A stretch of DNA of 40,012 nt from Candidatus Gagatemarchaeum stordalenia (GTDB taxonomy: Archaea; Thermoproteota; Nitrososphaeria; Nitrososphaerales; Gagatemarchaeaceae), in assembly GCA_003164815.1 (NCBI GenBank), contig PLUF01000039.1, positions 1 through 40,012 of the forward strand, written 5' to 3'. Position numbers and translations under genes: made by a program. Of the stretch, positions 7,819 to 16,332 are shown one piece after another. Every line of letters begins with the position of its first letter. The stretch's first letter is position 1. The notes beneath the pieces were generated by a model, which was not told the DNA's origin, made no database searches, and saw only the letters and a list, made by a program, of their open reading frames with translations.

Positions 7819-8961
7819 TCAGGTCCCGGAATCCCGTCTTGTGCCAGAGTAAGCCGCGTTCAGCTCCGAGTAGACAATCTCCGGATCGCGCCCGTTCACG
7901 AGGCCGTCGTGGATTATCTTCCCGCACGCGGTCTGAACGGCGACATATCCGTCGTAGCGAGGGCGGAGGTAGGCCCGCGAGAGCGTCGCAATCGTCCTCT
8001 TGAAGAAGTCGTCCGAGCTGCGGTTCACGCCCTCGTCGAGCCAGGCGACCCTGTTCCCGGGCTGCCCGCCCGAGTCGAAGTAGAGCCCCCTCTGCACCTC
8101 GGGCTGACAGACCCACATCGCATAGTCGGCGGCGGCCTTCACGTCCGAGCACCTCGAGGAGATCGCGATGCCCGCGCCCCCGAGGAGGCTCCCAGAAGGG
8201 CCGTCTCCCGACGAAGGGATGTCGGCGAACCTCACGAGGCTGGGCCTGAATCCAGGCCTCGAGTAGTTGGAGTATCCGAAGATGAGGGGCGCGTAGGCGA
8301 CCTGGTCGGTCGAGGACATCAGCTCCAGAAGTCCGGGAGGGTTGAGGGCGAATGACGCCGGGTCCACGAGCTCGGCTAGGCGCTGCAAGAGTGAGAGGGC
8401 GCGCAATCCGGGGTCCCGGGGGACGAGCACGTCGTCGCGGACGAACGGAGGCTCGCCGCCGTTGGCGCAGAGCGTCAGGAAAGAAGCGAACGCGTCCGTT
8501 GGTATCAGAGGAATGGCGACCCTCGCGCCCCCGCGATGTGCTAACTCGAGGACGGAGTCCCAATCGCCCGGAGGGCTCTCGAGGAGGTCGGGGCGATAGG
8601 CCGAGAACTGGGCCGCCGCGTCCACGGCGAGCGCCCACTGGTGTCCGGCGTACTCGTACGAGCGGTTGCTGGGACCCGCCGACTGTTCGTGCTGAAGCTC
8701 CAGGAAGTTTGCGGGAAGGACAGCTTCGAGGGGCTGAAGGCACCCTGTTCCGGCCGCGAGGCCGACGAACGGGTGATCGATGACAAGGAGGTCGAATGAT
8801 TCCGCCAGCTCATCTACCGCCTCTTCGCCGAATCTAAGGAGCGACCTCTTCTCCCACGTCAACTGGGTCTGCGGGTGGGATTGGTTGTAGACGCTGGTGG
8901 TCGCCTCCAGACCGCCAGCGCCTCGGGGATGGTCCCACGTTATGCCTCGCAGCAAGGTCAA
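7819..8961 (-). CDS. Solute-binding-fold protein without signal peptide
   Basis: About 380 aa with the family 1 extracellular solute-binding-protein look: a TWDHPRG motif near the N-terminus, a hinge-type FDLLVIDHP segment, and GGAGIAIS plus an A..YAMWVCQPE..RGLYF block near the C-terminus. It probably binds a sugar or small organic ligand. The start TTG at 8961 fits an ATTAAT box about 35 bases upstream. Nothing resembling a signal peptide or lipobox precedes the domain, and no permease or ATPase is adjacent, so it is either cytoplasmic or secreted some other way. It is convergent with sdhB and lies downstream of Hsp20. Confidence 0.75.
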   Translation of the reverse strand: MTLLRGITWDHPRGAGGLEATTSVYNQSHPQTQLTWEKRSLLRFGEEAVDELAESFDLLVIDHPFVGLAAGTGCLQPLEAVLPANFLELQHEQSAGPSNRSYEYAGHQWALAVDAAAQFSAYRPDLLESPPGDWDSVLELAHRGGARVAIPLIPTDAFASFLTLCANGGEPPFVRDDVLVPRDPGLRALSLLQRLAELVDPASFALNPPGLLELMSSTDQVAYAPLIFGYSNYSRPGFRPSLVRFADIPSSGDGPSGSLLGGAGIAISSRCSDVKAAADYAMWVCQPEVQRGLYFDSGGQPGNRVAWLDEGVNRSSDDFFKRTIATLSRAYLRPRYDGYVAVQTACGKIIHDGLVNGRDPEIVYSELNAAYSGTRRDSGT

Positions 8962-9041
8962 CCAGGAGTCGTCGGCTGCTTCCGGCGCCCGGATTAATCT
9001 CTTGCCTTGAGACAGAAGGCGGACAGCAGGCTCTGCACAGA

Positions 9042-9626
9042 CTAGTCGATCTTGAGCCTGACGCCCGCGCTGCCGCCCTCTCTCTTCGGGAAGGTGATCT
9101 CGAGGATTCCGTTGTTGAAGCTCGACTTGGCTCCTTCCACCAGAGCCGAATCTGGGAGCTGCAGCTCCTTCCTGTAGTTCCTCCCCGGGGTGTTGACCGA
9201 GATCGTCAGCGCTTGATCGCGGACGCTCATCTCTATGTCCTCCTTCGTCGCCCCTGGGACCTCGGCGATAACCCGGACCTGCTTGTCGCTCTCCACCACG
9301 TCGACGAGCGGTTCCCTCTGGTTGGTGATGCCCTTGAGCGGATCGTCGCTCCTCTTTACGTTTCCGAACTCTCTGATGACGGGCTTGCCGTCGGGGCCGA
9401 TTGTCATCGAGTAGCCGTAGACGATGGGGCCGATCTCCTTCCTCACGCCGCCGTCCGGAGTCGTGCGCTCCCTGATCATGTCCTTCGGGACCTGCTTCTC
9501 GATGTCCTTGAACTGCATGAAATCCTTCTCCATCTCCTTCATCATCTCTTCGATGTCCGGGAAGGACCACGGTCCGAACGGCATTATCTTCCGCCACCTG
9601 CTTTGCCAGTTGTCGTCATCCGACAT
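9042..9626 (-). CDS. Hsp20/alpha-crystallin small heat-shock protein
   Basis: Chaperone of 194 aa that holds unfolding proteins. The alpha-crystallin domain occupies the C-terminal ~95 residues (VRVIAEVPGATKEDIEM, then a conserved NNGILEITFPK strand). An N-terminal region of about 90 residues (MPFG.WSFPDIEEMMKEME..) is typical of archaeal members that carry an extended front part. The C-terminus ends in RLKID; no clear IXI anchor is seen. A TATA-like CTTATAGATTT lies at about 9656-9666. The promoter region is shared with divergent htpX. Confidence 0.92.
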   Translation of the reverse strand: MSDDDNWQSRWRKIMPFGPWSFPDIEEMMKEMEKDFMQFKDIEKQVPKDMIRERTTPDGGVRKEIGPIVYGYSMTIGPDGKPVIREFGNVKRSDDPLKGITNQREPLVDVVESDKQVRVIAEVPGATKEDIEMSVRDQALTISVNTPGRNYRKELQLPDSALVEGAKSSFNNGILEITFPKREGGSAGVRLKID

Positions 9627-9742
9627 GTCTTCTCGAGAGGCGAAGCCCCCGCGGAAATCTATAAGGTTTTGCTGGAAAGGTTTTTACGGATGCTTCGCCG
9701 CCGGATTTTCAAGGTGCAAGGGTTCTGTCATTTTACCTGAGA
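9627..9742. promoter_or_regulatory. Divergent hsp20/htpX promoter region
   Basis: A 116-base intergenic region between two stress genes. On the minus strand, CTTATAGATTT lies about 30-40 bases before hsp20. On the plus strand, a GGTTTTTACGG stretch at about 9679-9689 is the best TATA candidate for htpX. Joint heat or stress control is plausible but not shown. Confidence 0.55.
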
Positions 9743-10633
9743 ATGGCCGCTCTGTTTTTCGTCCTCACGGGGCTGCTGATGCTCGTGGGATACGCCATCG
9801 GGGCCTACTTCGGAGACCCGCTCGTGTTCATGTTCCTGGGGCTGCTGCTGGCAGGGGGGATCAACTTCGGGTCATACTACTGGAGCGACAAGCTCGTGGT
9901 CAAGATGACCAGGGCCAAGCTGATCCAGGAGAGCGACAACCCGACGCTCTTCGGAATCGTCAGGAAGGTCGCCAACGAGGCGAACATCCCGATGCCAAAG
10001 GTCGGCATAGTCAACAATCCTCAGCCCAACGCTTTCGCGACGGGCAGGGGTCCGAGCAAGGCTGTCGTGGTCGCCACGTCGGGCATCCTCACCACGCTGA
10101 ACCCCGGCGAGCTTGAGGCCGTGATTGGCCACGAGATCGGACACGTGGTCCACAAGGACGTCCTGCTCTCGTCGGTCGCCGCTACCATGGCAGGTGTCAT
10201 CTCGTACATCGGGAACATCGCGATGTTTTCGATGATGTTCGGCGGCTACGGGGGCAGCAACAACAAGAACGGGGGCAATCCACTCTTTCTGATCGCCGCC
10301 ATCGTCCTAGTCCCAATGGGCGCGATGTTCGTCCAGCTCGGGATCTCGAGGAGCGTCGAGTACAACGCCGACGACTATGGGGCGAAGCTCACTCACAATC
10401 CCGGCGCACTTGCGTCGGCCCTGGTGAAGATCTCGAACCAGGCGAAGACGAGGTCGCAGGGCTTCGGGCGCAACTCAAACAACAGCCCGTCGCCCGCCAC
10501 CGCGTCGCTCTGGATAGTCAACCCGTTCCGCGGGAGCTCCCTGATGGAGCTCTTCTCCACCCACCCCTCGACCGAGCACCGCGTCGAGAGGCTGAGGAAG
10601 ATAGGTGAAGAGATGGGCGTCTACGTGCCCTGA
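9743..10633 (+). CDS. htpX: HtpX-like M48 zinc metalloprotease
   Basis: Membrane-bound protein quality-control protease of 296 aa. The N-terminus has two close membrane helices (about 3-45). The zinc motif HEIGH is at 130-134, the third ligand is probably E206 in SRSVEYNADD, and another hydrophobic pair sits between at about 145-200. A TFATGRGP-type segment (98-104) is the conserved strand before the active helix. The C-terminus has the STHPSTEHRVERL block typical of HtpX. It is divergent from hsp20, consistent with a stress role. Confidence 0.93.
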   Translation: MAALFFVLTGLLMLVGYAIGAYFGDPLVFMFLGLLLAGGINFGSYYWSDKLVVKMTRAKLIQESDNPTLFGIVRKVANEANIPMPKVGIVNNPQPNAFATGRGPSKAVVVATSGILTTLNPGELEAVIGHEIGHVVHKDVLLSSVAATMAGVISYIGNIAMFSMMFGGYGGSNNKNGGNPLFLIAAIVLVPMGAMFVQLGISRSVEYNADDYGAKLTHNPGALASALVKISNQAKTRSQGFGRNSNNSPSPATASLWIVNPFRGSSLMELFSTHPSTEHRVERLRKIGEEMGVYVP

Positions 10634-10644
10634 GCTACCGTGAT

Positions 10645-11214
10645 TCACTGTCTTCCCGAGCACATCGAGACGAAGTTGGCGACGATCACCCTCGCCGGTG
10701 AATCGCCGACCTCAGGATGGAACTGCACGGCAAAGAGGTCCCTTCCCATTACCTTCACCGCCTGGATCGGTTGCCCTTCGGCTGTGAAGTTCTCCAAGGA
10801 GCGCGGGAGGGGAGGGAGCAGCTGGTACTTGTGGTTCTGGTGGACTTTGAACTCCCCGAGACTCGGGCTAAGCGGAAAACCCCTGAGCGAGATGAGGGAT
10901 TCCCCCACAACCGGCGGCGTCTTCCCTATCCGGGCGCCATAGCAGAATCCGAGTATCTTCATGCCCAGGCATATCCCGAGATACGGACTGTCGAGCTCCT
11001 CGAAGAAGGACGAGTACTTCCGAAGTGTCTCCTGACGAGTGGCCGACTTGAGGTAGCCGCCCGAGGCCACCACCCCGTCGTACCCCCTGACCGGGAGCTT
11101 CCCCTTTATCGACTCTGGCTCGATAAGGTCGACGTCAGCCCCGAGGCTCGCGAGAAGCCCCACCAGGGCCTCTATGGAGAGCCCGCGGTGGTTCAGGACG
11201 AGCAGCTTGGTCAT
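10645..11214 (-). CDS. Class I glutamine amidotransferase (GuaA subunit A-like)
   Basis: Glutaminase domain of 189 aa that releases ammonia from glutamine. Nucleophile C82 is in GICLGMK, and the dyad is H166 and E168 in FHPE. The size and the stand-alone state match the archaeal GMP synthetase glutaminase subunit (the ATP-pyrophosphatase part being a separate gene), but anthranilate-type or unassigned amidotransferases cannot be excluded because no partner gene is near. The ATG at 11214 is preferred over a slightly longer form at 11229. It is convergent with htpX after only 11 bases. Confidence 0.8.
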   Translation of the reverse strand: MTKLLVLNHRGLSIEALVGLLASLGADVDLIEPESIKGKLPVRGYDGVVASGGYLKSATRQETLRKYSSFFEELDSPYLGICLGMKILGFCYGARIGKTPPVVGESLISLRGFPLSPSLGEFKVHQNHKYQLLPPLPRSLENFTAEGQPIQAVKVMGRDLFAVQFHPEVGDSPARVIVANFVSMCSGRQ

Positions 11215-11360
11215 GGTACGATACCTCATCCTGTCTGGCGGGCCCTTATTGGTTCATTGATTCCGAGGAGACGGGAGTCCCGTCCGCGAGCGGCTCGATA
11301 CGGCAAAGCAAATATCCATGCGCCTGCACGTATGGACGTTCGGGTGCCCCTTGTAGGTAC

Positions 11361-12371
11361 TTGCCCGTCCAAGAATTGAAACGAGATTTGAAGGCAGTCG
11401 AAGCGGCGAACCTGACAAAGGTCTACGGGAAGGTGACCAGAGCCCTAGACGACGTCAGCTTCTCCGTGGACGAAGGGGAGATCTTCGGTCTGCTCGGCCC
11501 GAACGGGGCCGGAAAGACGACGACGATCAAGATCATCACGACGCTCATCAAGCCGACGTCGGGGACCGCGCGCGTCTTCGACACCGACGTGCTGAGGTAC
11601 CCCCAGAAGGTCAGGCAGATGATGGGCTACGTCCCGCAGGCGGTCTCGGTCGACGGCGACCTCACCGGGTACGAGAACCTCCTGATATTCTCGAAGCTCT
11701 TCTACGTCGAGAAGAAAGAGAGGGAGGGTCGCATCGCCGAGGCGCTTGACTTCATGGAGCTCACCGGCAGGGCCGACGACCTCGTGAAGCACTACTCCGG
11801 AGGGATGATGAGGAGGCTCGAGATCGCCCAGGCGCTCGTCAACAGGCCGAAGATCCTCTTCCTCGACGAACCCAGCATAGGGCTGGACCCCTTCTCGAAG
11901 AACGAGGTGAAGAACCAGGTGAAGGAGCTGAACAAGGAGCTCAACATGACGATGATCGTCACGACCCACGACATGCTCGAGGCCGACGAGATATGCGACA
12001 GGGTCGCTATCATGAACGCGGGCCGGATCGCCGTCATAGACACCCCCACCCGGCTTAAGGAGTCGGTGGGAGGGGACATCATCACCGCCAAGGTCTCGCG
12101 GGGCGCTGAGACCGTCTCGCTGCCGGGAGAGGTCGGGAGGCTGCTCAGCTACGAAGGGGGAGAGATGAGGGTACTCACCGAGAACGGCGAGGAAAAGATT
12201 CCGAAGATGATCGACTTCCTCGAGGCGAAGGGGATGGTCATCGACTCGATCTCGCTCGCCAAGCCGACGCTCGACGACGTCTTCATCAAGTACGCGGGGT
12301 CGAGGGTAGACCAGGGACGCTACGTCGAGGCCAGGTCGGAGAGAAGGAACTTCGCGAGGCGGGGCAGATGA
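11361..12371 (+). CDS. ABC-2 exporter ATP-binding subunit (DrrA-like)
   Basis: ATPase of 336 aa driving the adjacent permease. Walker A GPNGAGKT is at 46-53, signature YSGGMMRR, Walker B ILFLDEP, and the H-loop TTHDM. A C-terminal ~100-residue domain follows, as in daunorubicin-resistance-type exporters. The TTG at 11361 is the first in-frame start after an AAATAT TATA-like box at about 11310; a TTG at 11388 is possible. The stop overlaps the permease start (ATGA), so they are co-translated. Substrate unknown: a drug, lipid or polysaccharide are all possible. Confidence 0.92.
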   Translation: MPVQELKRDLKAVEAANLTKVYGKVTRALDDVSFSVDEGEIFGLLGPNGAGKTTTIKIITTLIKPTSGTARVFDTDVLRYPQKVRQMMGYVPQAVSVDGDLTGYENLLIFSKLFYVEKKEREGRIAEALDFMELTGRADDLVKHYSGGMMRRLEIAQALVNRPKILFLDEPSIGLDPFSKNEVKNQVKELNKELNMTMIVTTHDMLEADEICDRVAIMNAGRIAVIDTPTRLKESVGGDIITAKVSRGAETVSLPGEVGRLLSYEGGEMRVLTENGEEKIPKMIDFLEAKGMVIDSISLAKPTLDDVFIKYAGSRVDQGRYVEARSERRNFARRGR

Positions 12372-13138
12372 GCCTCACGAGGTCGATCTCTAGCGTCTTC
12401 ACCATCGCCGAGATGGAGGCCCGGAAGATCAGGCACGACTCCACCGAGCTGTGGATGAGGTCCGTCCAGCCCGCACTGTGGCTCCTCATCTTCGGCGAAG
12501 TCCTGAACTCAGTCAAGGTCCTCGCGCCCGCCGGCTACTCCTACATCCAGTACATCGCGCCCGGGGTCCTCGCCCAGTCGGTTCTCTTCGTCGCGATATT
12601 CTACGGGATTACCATAGTCTGGGAGAGGGACGTGGGACTCCTGACTAAGCTCCTATCGACGCCGTCGCCGCGGTCGTCCATAGTGGTCGGCAAGGCGATG
12701 GCCTCGGCCGTGCGCGGCGTCTTCCAGGCCGCGGTCATCTTCGTCCTCTCCCTCCTGCTGGGGATTCAGCTCAGGCTGGACCTGCCCGACGTCCTCGGGG
12801 TCTTCGGAATAGTGGTCATGCTCTCGATCTGCTTCTCGAGCTTCTCCATGGTTCTGGCCTCCTTCCTGAAGACCAGGGACCGGATGATGGGAATCGGACA
12901 GGTGCTGACGATGCCGCTCTTCTTCGCGAGCAGCGCAATCTACCCCATCTCGTTGATGCCGACCTGGCTCAAGTACATCGCATACGTCAACCCCCTGAGC
13001 TATGTCGTGGACGCGCTCCGTTCGCTTCTCCTCACGGGCGACTACTCCAGCGTGCCCCTCGACATGGCAGCGCTCCTGGTCGCGACGGTCTTCTTCGCCT
13101 CTCTGGCGTCGGTCGTGGTCAAGCGCCTCGTCCAGTGA
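12368..13138 (+). CDS. ABC-2 type permease
   Basis: Membrane subunit of the exporter, 256 aa with six hydrophobic helices. It has the ABC-2 block with an ERDVGLLTKLLSTP segment in the first cytoplasmic loop and the conserved FFASSAIYPI..MP.WLKYIAYVNPLSYVVDALR motif region before the last helices. It overlaps the ATPase gene by four bases and is the last gene of the pair; tRNA-Val follows on the other strand. Confidence 0.92.
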   Translation: MSLTRSISSVFTIAEMEARKIRHDSTELWMRSVQPALWLLIFGEVLNSVKVLAPAGYSYIQYIAPGVLAQSVLFVAIFYGITIVWERDVGLLTKLLSTPSPRSSIVVGKAMASAVRGVFQAAVIFVLSLLLGIQLRLDLPDVLGVFGIVVMLSICFSSFSMVLASFLKTRDRMMGIGQVLTMPLFFASSAIYPISLMPTWLKYIAYVNPLSYVVDALRSLLLTGDYSSVPLDMAALLVATVFFASLASVVVKRLVQ

Positions 13139-13162
13139 AGAGGAGCTGAGGGATGAAAGTGG

Positions 13163-13252
13163 TGGGCCGGGAGTGAGTTGAACACTCGACCTTGGCGGTA
13201 TCTGCTTTCGCCGTGTCAGAGCGACGTCCTAACCAGGCTAGACGACCGGCCC
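13163..13252 (-). tRNA. tRNA-Val (GAC) with probable variable-loop intron
   Basis: Minus strand: GGGCCGG/CCGGCCC acceptor, D-arm GTCT..GGAC, anticodon stem TCGCT/GGCGA with loop CTGACAC (anticodon GAC), T-stem GAGTG/CACTC around TTCAACT, discriminator A at 13163, then an encoded CCA (13160-13162). Between anticodon stem and T-stem there are 20 nt instead of about 5. Removing about 15 gives a 75-nt tRNA. TATA-like GATAAATG lies about 30 bases upstream. Exact splice sites are not certain. Confidence 0.88.
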
Positions 13253-13336
13253 TCCTCGGACGGCCATAAACTTGCGGCATTTATCTCTAGTTAGGCGAGA
13301 CCTTTTATGCGGACCGTCCGGCATAACAGCACCAAC

Positions 13337-14245
13337 ATGCTCCCGGTCGACACATACTCCATAGTCGCCATCGACAAGAAATCGGGGGAGATGGGCGTGG
13401 CCGTCCAGTCCCACTGGTTCTCCGTCGGGTCCGTCGTGACCTGGGCGGAGGCGGGGGTCGGGATAGTAGCCACCCAGGCCTCGGTCGAGATCAGCTACGG
13501 GCCGCTCGGCCTAGCCCTGATGAAGGGGGGAAAGACGCCGCAGCAGGCGCTAAAGTCGCTCCTCGCGACGGATCCGAGGCCCGAGGTCAGGCAGGTGGCC
13601 ATGCTCGACGCCCGCGGCAGGGTGGCCGTCCACACAGGCAGAAGGTGCATGCCGGAGGCAGGGCACGAATCGGGACGCGGGTTCAGCGTCCAGGCGAACA
13701 TCATGCGGAACCGCCGGGTGTGGGGCGCCATGGCGCGCTCGTTCCGCAAGTCGAAGGGAGCCCTAGCCGAGAGGCTGATGCTCGCGCTCGAGAGCGCCGA
13801 GCAGGCAGGAGGAGACCTCAGGGGAAGGCAGTCCGCCGCAATCTTGGTCGTTAGGGTCTCCGGTAGCAGCTCGCCCTGGCACGACAGGGTCGTCGACCTC
13901 AGGGTGGAGGATCACCCGCAGCCCCTAGCCGAGATGAGGAGGCTCCTCAGGATACACCAGGCGTTCACCCACGCGAACAACGGGGACCTGCTCATGGAGA
14001 AGGGCGAGAACAAGAGGGCCCTTGAGGAGTACAGGAAGTCGTCGGAGCTCTCGCCCGAGAACCCCGAGCTCAAGTTCTGGCAGGCGGTCACCCTCATCAA
14101 CCACGGCGAGCTGGCGCAGGGAAAGACGCTGCTCAAGTCCGTCTTCAAGGCAAACGACGACCTGAGGACTCTCGTTGGGAGGCTCCCTGAAGTCGGCCTC
14201 CTTGAGACAGACCGGGAGACCCTGCAGCAGCTTCTGAAACTGTAG
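13337..14245 (+). CDS. DUF1028 protein with C-terminal TPR-like region
   Basis: 302 aa. The N-terminal ~210 residues match the DUF1028 family, proposed to have an Ntn-hydrolase-like fold: DTYSIVAIDKKSGEMGVAVQS at the N-terminus, GIVATQA, YG..GL.LM..G. and FSVQANIM. The C-terminal ~90 residues form helices of tetratricopeptide type (NGDLLMEKGENKRALEEYRK and the next pair), a protein-binding module. The ATG at 13337 is chosen because the in-frame ATG at 13307 lies inside the TTTTAT TATA-like box. The distance then fits a leaderless mRNA. Activity unknown. Confidence 0.85.
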   Translation: MLPVDTYSIVAIDKKSGEMGVAVQSHWFSVGSVVTWAEAGVGIVATQASVEISYGPLGLALMKGGKTPQQALKSLLATDPRPEVRQVAMLDARGRVAVHTGRRCMPEAGHESGRGFSVQANIMRNRRVWGAMARSFRKSKGALAERLMLALESAEQAGGDLRGRQSAAILVVRVSGSSSPWHDRVVDLRVEDHPQPLAEMRRLLRIHQAFTHANNGDLLMEKGENKRALEEYRKSSELSPENPELKFWQAVTLINHGELAQGKTLLKSVFKANDDLRTLVGRLPEVGLLETDRETLQQLLKL

Positions 14246-14326
14246 AGGAAACCTTCGGCTCCCGCCGATTTTTGGCCCTCCGCTTTCGCTCAAATTAAAT
14301 AGCCGACGGCGCTGCCCCGTTGGGAA

Positions 14327-15595
14327 ATGCAAGATTCATCAGAGCTGACGGGTTTCTACAAGCTCCCGATGGCCGAGAGGCTCAAGCTGGTCCAGAAGCT
14401 GACCGGGCTCTCGGAGGAGGAGGTGAAGACGCTCAGCAACACGGGCGGGCTCCCGCCAGAGGTCGCCGATAGGATGATCGAGAACGTAATCGGAGGGATA
14501 ACCATGCCGATGGGCGTTGCGACGAACTTCATGATAAACGGCAGGGACTACCTCGTCCCAATGGCCCTCGAGGAGCCTTCGGTCGTTGCCGCAGCGAGCA
14601 ACGCCGCGAAGATGGCGAGGGTGAAGGGAGGCTTCCACGTCACTAACACGGGGCCCGTCATGATAGCGCAGATCCAGACGGTCGAGGTCAAGGACCCGTT
14701 CAGAGCGAGGATGGACCTCTTCCTCCACAAGGACGAGATCCTGGCGAAGGCGAACGACCAGGATCCGATGCTGGTCTCCCTCGGGGGCGGAGCCAAGGAC
14801 CTCAACGTGAAGGTGATTTCATCGATAAAGGGGCCGATGGTCATCGCGGAGCTGATCGTCAACACAGGCGACGCCATGGGGGGGAATGCTGTGAACACAA
14901 TGGCCGAGGCCGTCGCCCCGATCGTGGAGAGAGTGACGGGCGGGAAGGTTTACCTCAGGATAATCTCGAACCTCGCCGACAGGAGGCTGATCAGGGTCTC
15001 GGCGACCTTCGACAAGGAGGCGATCGGCGGTGAGGCGGCGGTCGACGGGATCGTCTATGCGTACGCCTTCGCCGAGGCCGACCCCTACAGATGCTCGACG
15101 CACAACAAGGGCATCATGAACGGGGTGATCGCGGTGGCGATTGCCTGCGGACAGGACATTAGGGCGCTCGAGGCCGGGGCGCACAGCTATGCGACGAAGC
15201 ACGGCGGTTACAAGCCGCTCTCGACCTGGGAGAAGAACCAGGAGGGCGACCTGGTGGGGACGCTGGAGATGCCCATGGCCGTCGGACTCGTCGGGGGCGC
15301 GGCGAAGACCCACCCCGCCGCCAAGGCCGCGATCAAGATAATCGGAGTGAAGACCGCGATCGAGCTGGCGGAGGTAATGGGGGCCGTCGGGCTGGCTCAG
15401 AACTTCGCGGCGCTGAGGGCGCTAGCCTCGGAGGGGATCCAGAAGGGGCACATGAAGCTGCACGCGCGGAACGTGGCCGCCAACGCCGGCGCGACCGGGG
15501 ACCTCGTCGACGTCGTCGCCAACAGGATGATCCAGGAGAAGATGATCCGCTTCGATCGGGCGAAGGCGATCGTCGAAGAGCTCAAGAAGAGCTGA
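14327..15595 (+). CDS. mvaA: Class II hydroxymethylglutaryl-CoA reductase
   Basis: Key step to mevalonate for isoprenoid ether lipids. 422 aa with class II (bacterial-type) features: catalytic E52 in IENVIGGITMPMGVATNF, K261 in THNKGIMNG, D277 in GQDIRA and H379 in MKLHARN. The cofactor loop reads GDAMGGN, where other members often have DAMGMN or DAMGAN. The class I signature (TEGCLVAS-type) is absent. The ATG sits about 28 bases after an AAATTAAATAG box, so the mRNA is probably leaderless. Class II enzymes occur in bacteria and some archaea; ancient gene exchange is the usual explanation. Confidence 0.95.
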   Translation: MQDSSELTGFYKLPMAERLKLVQKLTGLSEEEVKTLSNTGGLPPEVADRMIENVIGGITMPMGVATNFMINGRDYLVPMALEEPSVVAAASNAAKMARVKGGFHVTNTGPVMIAQIQTVEVKDPFRARMDLFLHKDEILAKANDQDPMLVSLGGGAKDLNVKVISSIKGPMVIAELIVNTGDAMGGNAVNTMAEAVAPIVERVTGGKVYLRIISNLADRRLIRVSATFDKEAIGGEAAVDGIVYAYAFAEADPYRCSTHNKGIMNGVIAVAIACGQDIRALEAGAHSYATKHGGYKPLSTWEKNQEGDLVGTLEMPMAVGLVGGAAKTHPAAKAAIKIIGVKTAIELAEVMGAVGLAQNFAALRALASEGIQKGHMKLHARNVAANAGATGDLVDVVANRMIQEKMIRFDRAKAIVEELKKS

Positions 15596-15690
15596 AGAAT
15601 CAACAGGTGCGGTCCCTCGCAAGCACGGACTGTGGGAGTCGGCCGGAGTCCCCCGTGACCTAGTGTCGGGGCAGGGAGCCGCGCAGCGTC

Positions 15691-15960
15691 CTAGTTCTTG
15701 TACTTCGAGAACGACGGGATCATCGTGTTGGTGTCCTGGAGGTAGGGCAGGGTGGTGATCTTGTCCATGACCAGCTCGAGCACCTTTTCGTCCGTCGGCA
15801 GCACTAGTTCCCTCTCGGTCTCGACGACAGCGAGGATGTCCCATTCCCCAGTGATTATGTGGACCTCCTTGACCTCGGGGAGCTTGTTCAGCTTGTCTGC
15901 AACCTCCCTCTCCCTTCCCGGATCGGTCTTAATCAGCACGAAGGCTTTCTGGGGTCTCAA
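15691..15960 (-). CDS. Stand-alone Lrp/AsnC effector-binding (RAM) domain
   Basis: 89 aa consisting only of the alpha/beta RAM domain (KAFVLIKTDPGREREVADKL, then a VKEVHIITGEWDILAVVE segment) with no DNA-binding HTH. Such proteins assemble as ring-like oligomers that bind amino acids or partner Lrp proteins. The TTG start at 15960 sits about 28 bases after a TTTAAAA box on the minus strand, implying a leaderless mRNA. It is convergent with the HMG-CoA reductase. Confidence 0.88.
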   Translation of the reverse strand: MRPQKAFVLIKTDPGREREVADKLNKLPEVKEVHIITGEWDILAVVETERELVLPTDEKVLELVMDKITTLPYLQDTNTMIPSFSKYKN

Positions 15961-16026
15961 CGGGTTGTTCTATCGAATCCTTGGCTTTTAAACACTCAGT
16001 CACGATGTGAGCGCTGTGAAGATTCT

Positions 16027-16054
16027 AACCCCTCAAAAGGAAAGGTGAGGGGTT
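16027..16054. terminator. Perfect 9-bp hairpin, possible terminator
   Basis: AACCCCTCA at 16027-16035 and TGAGGGGTT at 16046-16054 form a perfect stem with a 10-nt purine loop. It lies between the end of the Rieske-cytochrome b transcript (16105) and the promoter of the Lrp-like gene (15960). No U-tract follows on the minus strand. It could end the respiratory operon, act as an operator, or be a small structured RNA. Confidence 0.4.
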
Positions 16055-16104
16055 CGGAGCTATCACCTCATCCGATTCCCAGAGACCGAGGGGATTGCGA
16101 CAAC

Positions 16105-16332
16105 CTATGCTCTGGCAGGAGTTGCGGGATCTTCGGGTCCAGTCCCGTCGTCCTTGGAGGTCCGATAGACGTGAGCGACGACGGCGAACGCCATCACGTC
16201 CGCGGCCAAGAGGAAGGCGAAGGCGGCGGTCGCTTGGATGGAGAAGGCACTTAGGAGCCAGAGAAGAGCGACCGCGGCTGCCTGGAGCGCCAGCATGCCG
16301 ACCACGAACGTCCTTAGGGTGCTACTCTTCAT
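16105..16332 (-). CDS. Small two-helix membrane protein of the cytochrome b operon
   Basis: About 75 aa with two hydrophobic helices (about 8-28 and 33-55) and a short polar tail rich in D, P and A. The ATG at 16332 has GGTGG shortly before it and overlaps the 3' end of the cytochrome b gene by 11 bases, so translational coupling is likely. A TTG at 16344 is an alternative. It is not a recognised family. Its place as third gene after Rieske and cytochrome b suggests a small accessory subunit of that complex, but this is inference. Confidence 0.7.
   Translation of the reverse strand: MKSSTLRTFVVGMLALQAAAVALLWLLSAFSIQATAAFAFLLAADVMAFAVVAHVYRTSKDDGTGPEDPATPARA

Noticed and set aside
8962..9597. 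Upstream extension of the solute-binding-protein frame
   Set aside because: It overlaps the Hsp20 gene in another frame and does not read as protein; a TATA box and TTG at 8961 give a better start.
10630..10650. GAGCTACCGTGATTCAC resembles the RHH operator pair
   Set aside because: It lies at convergent gene ends, has altered spacing and no promoter next to it; probably chance.
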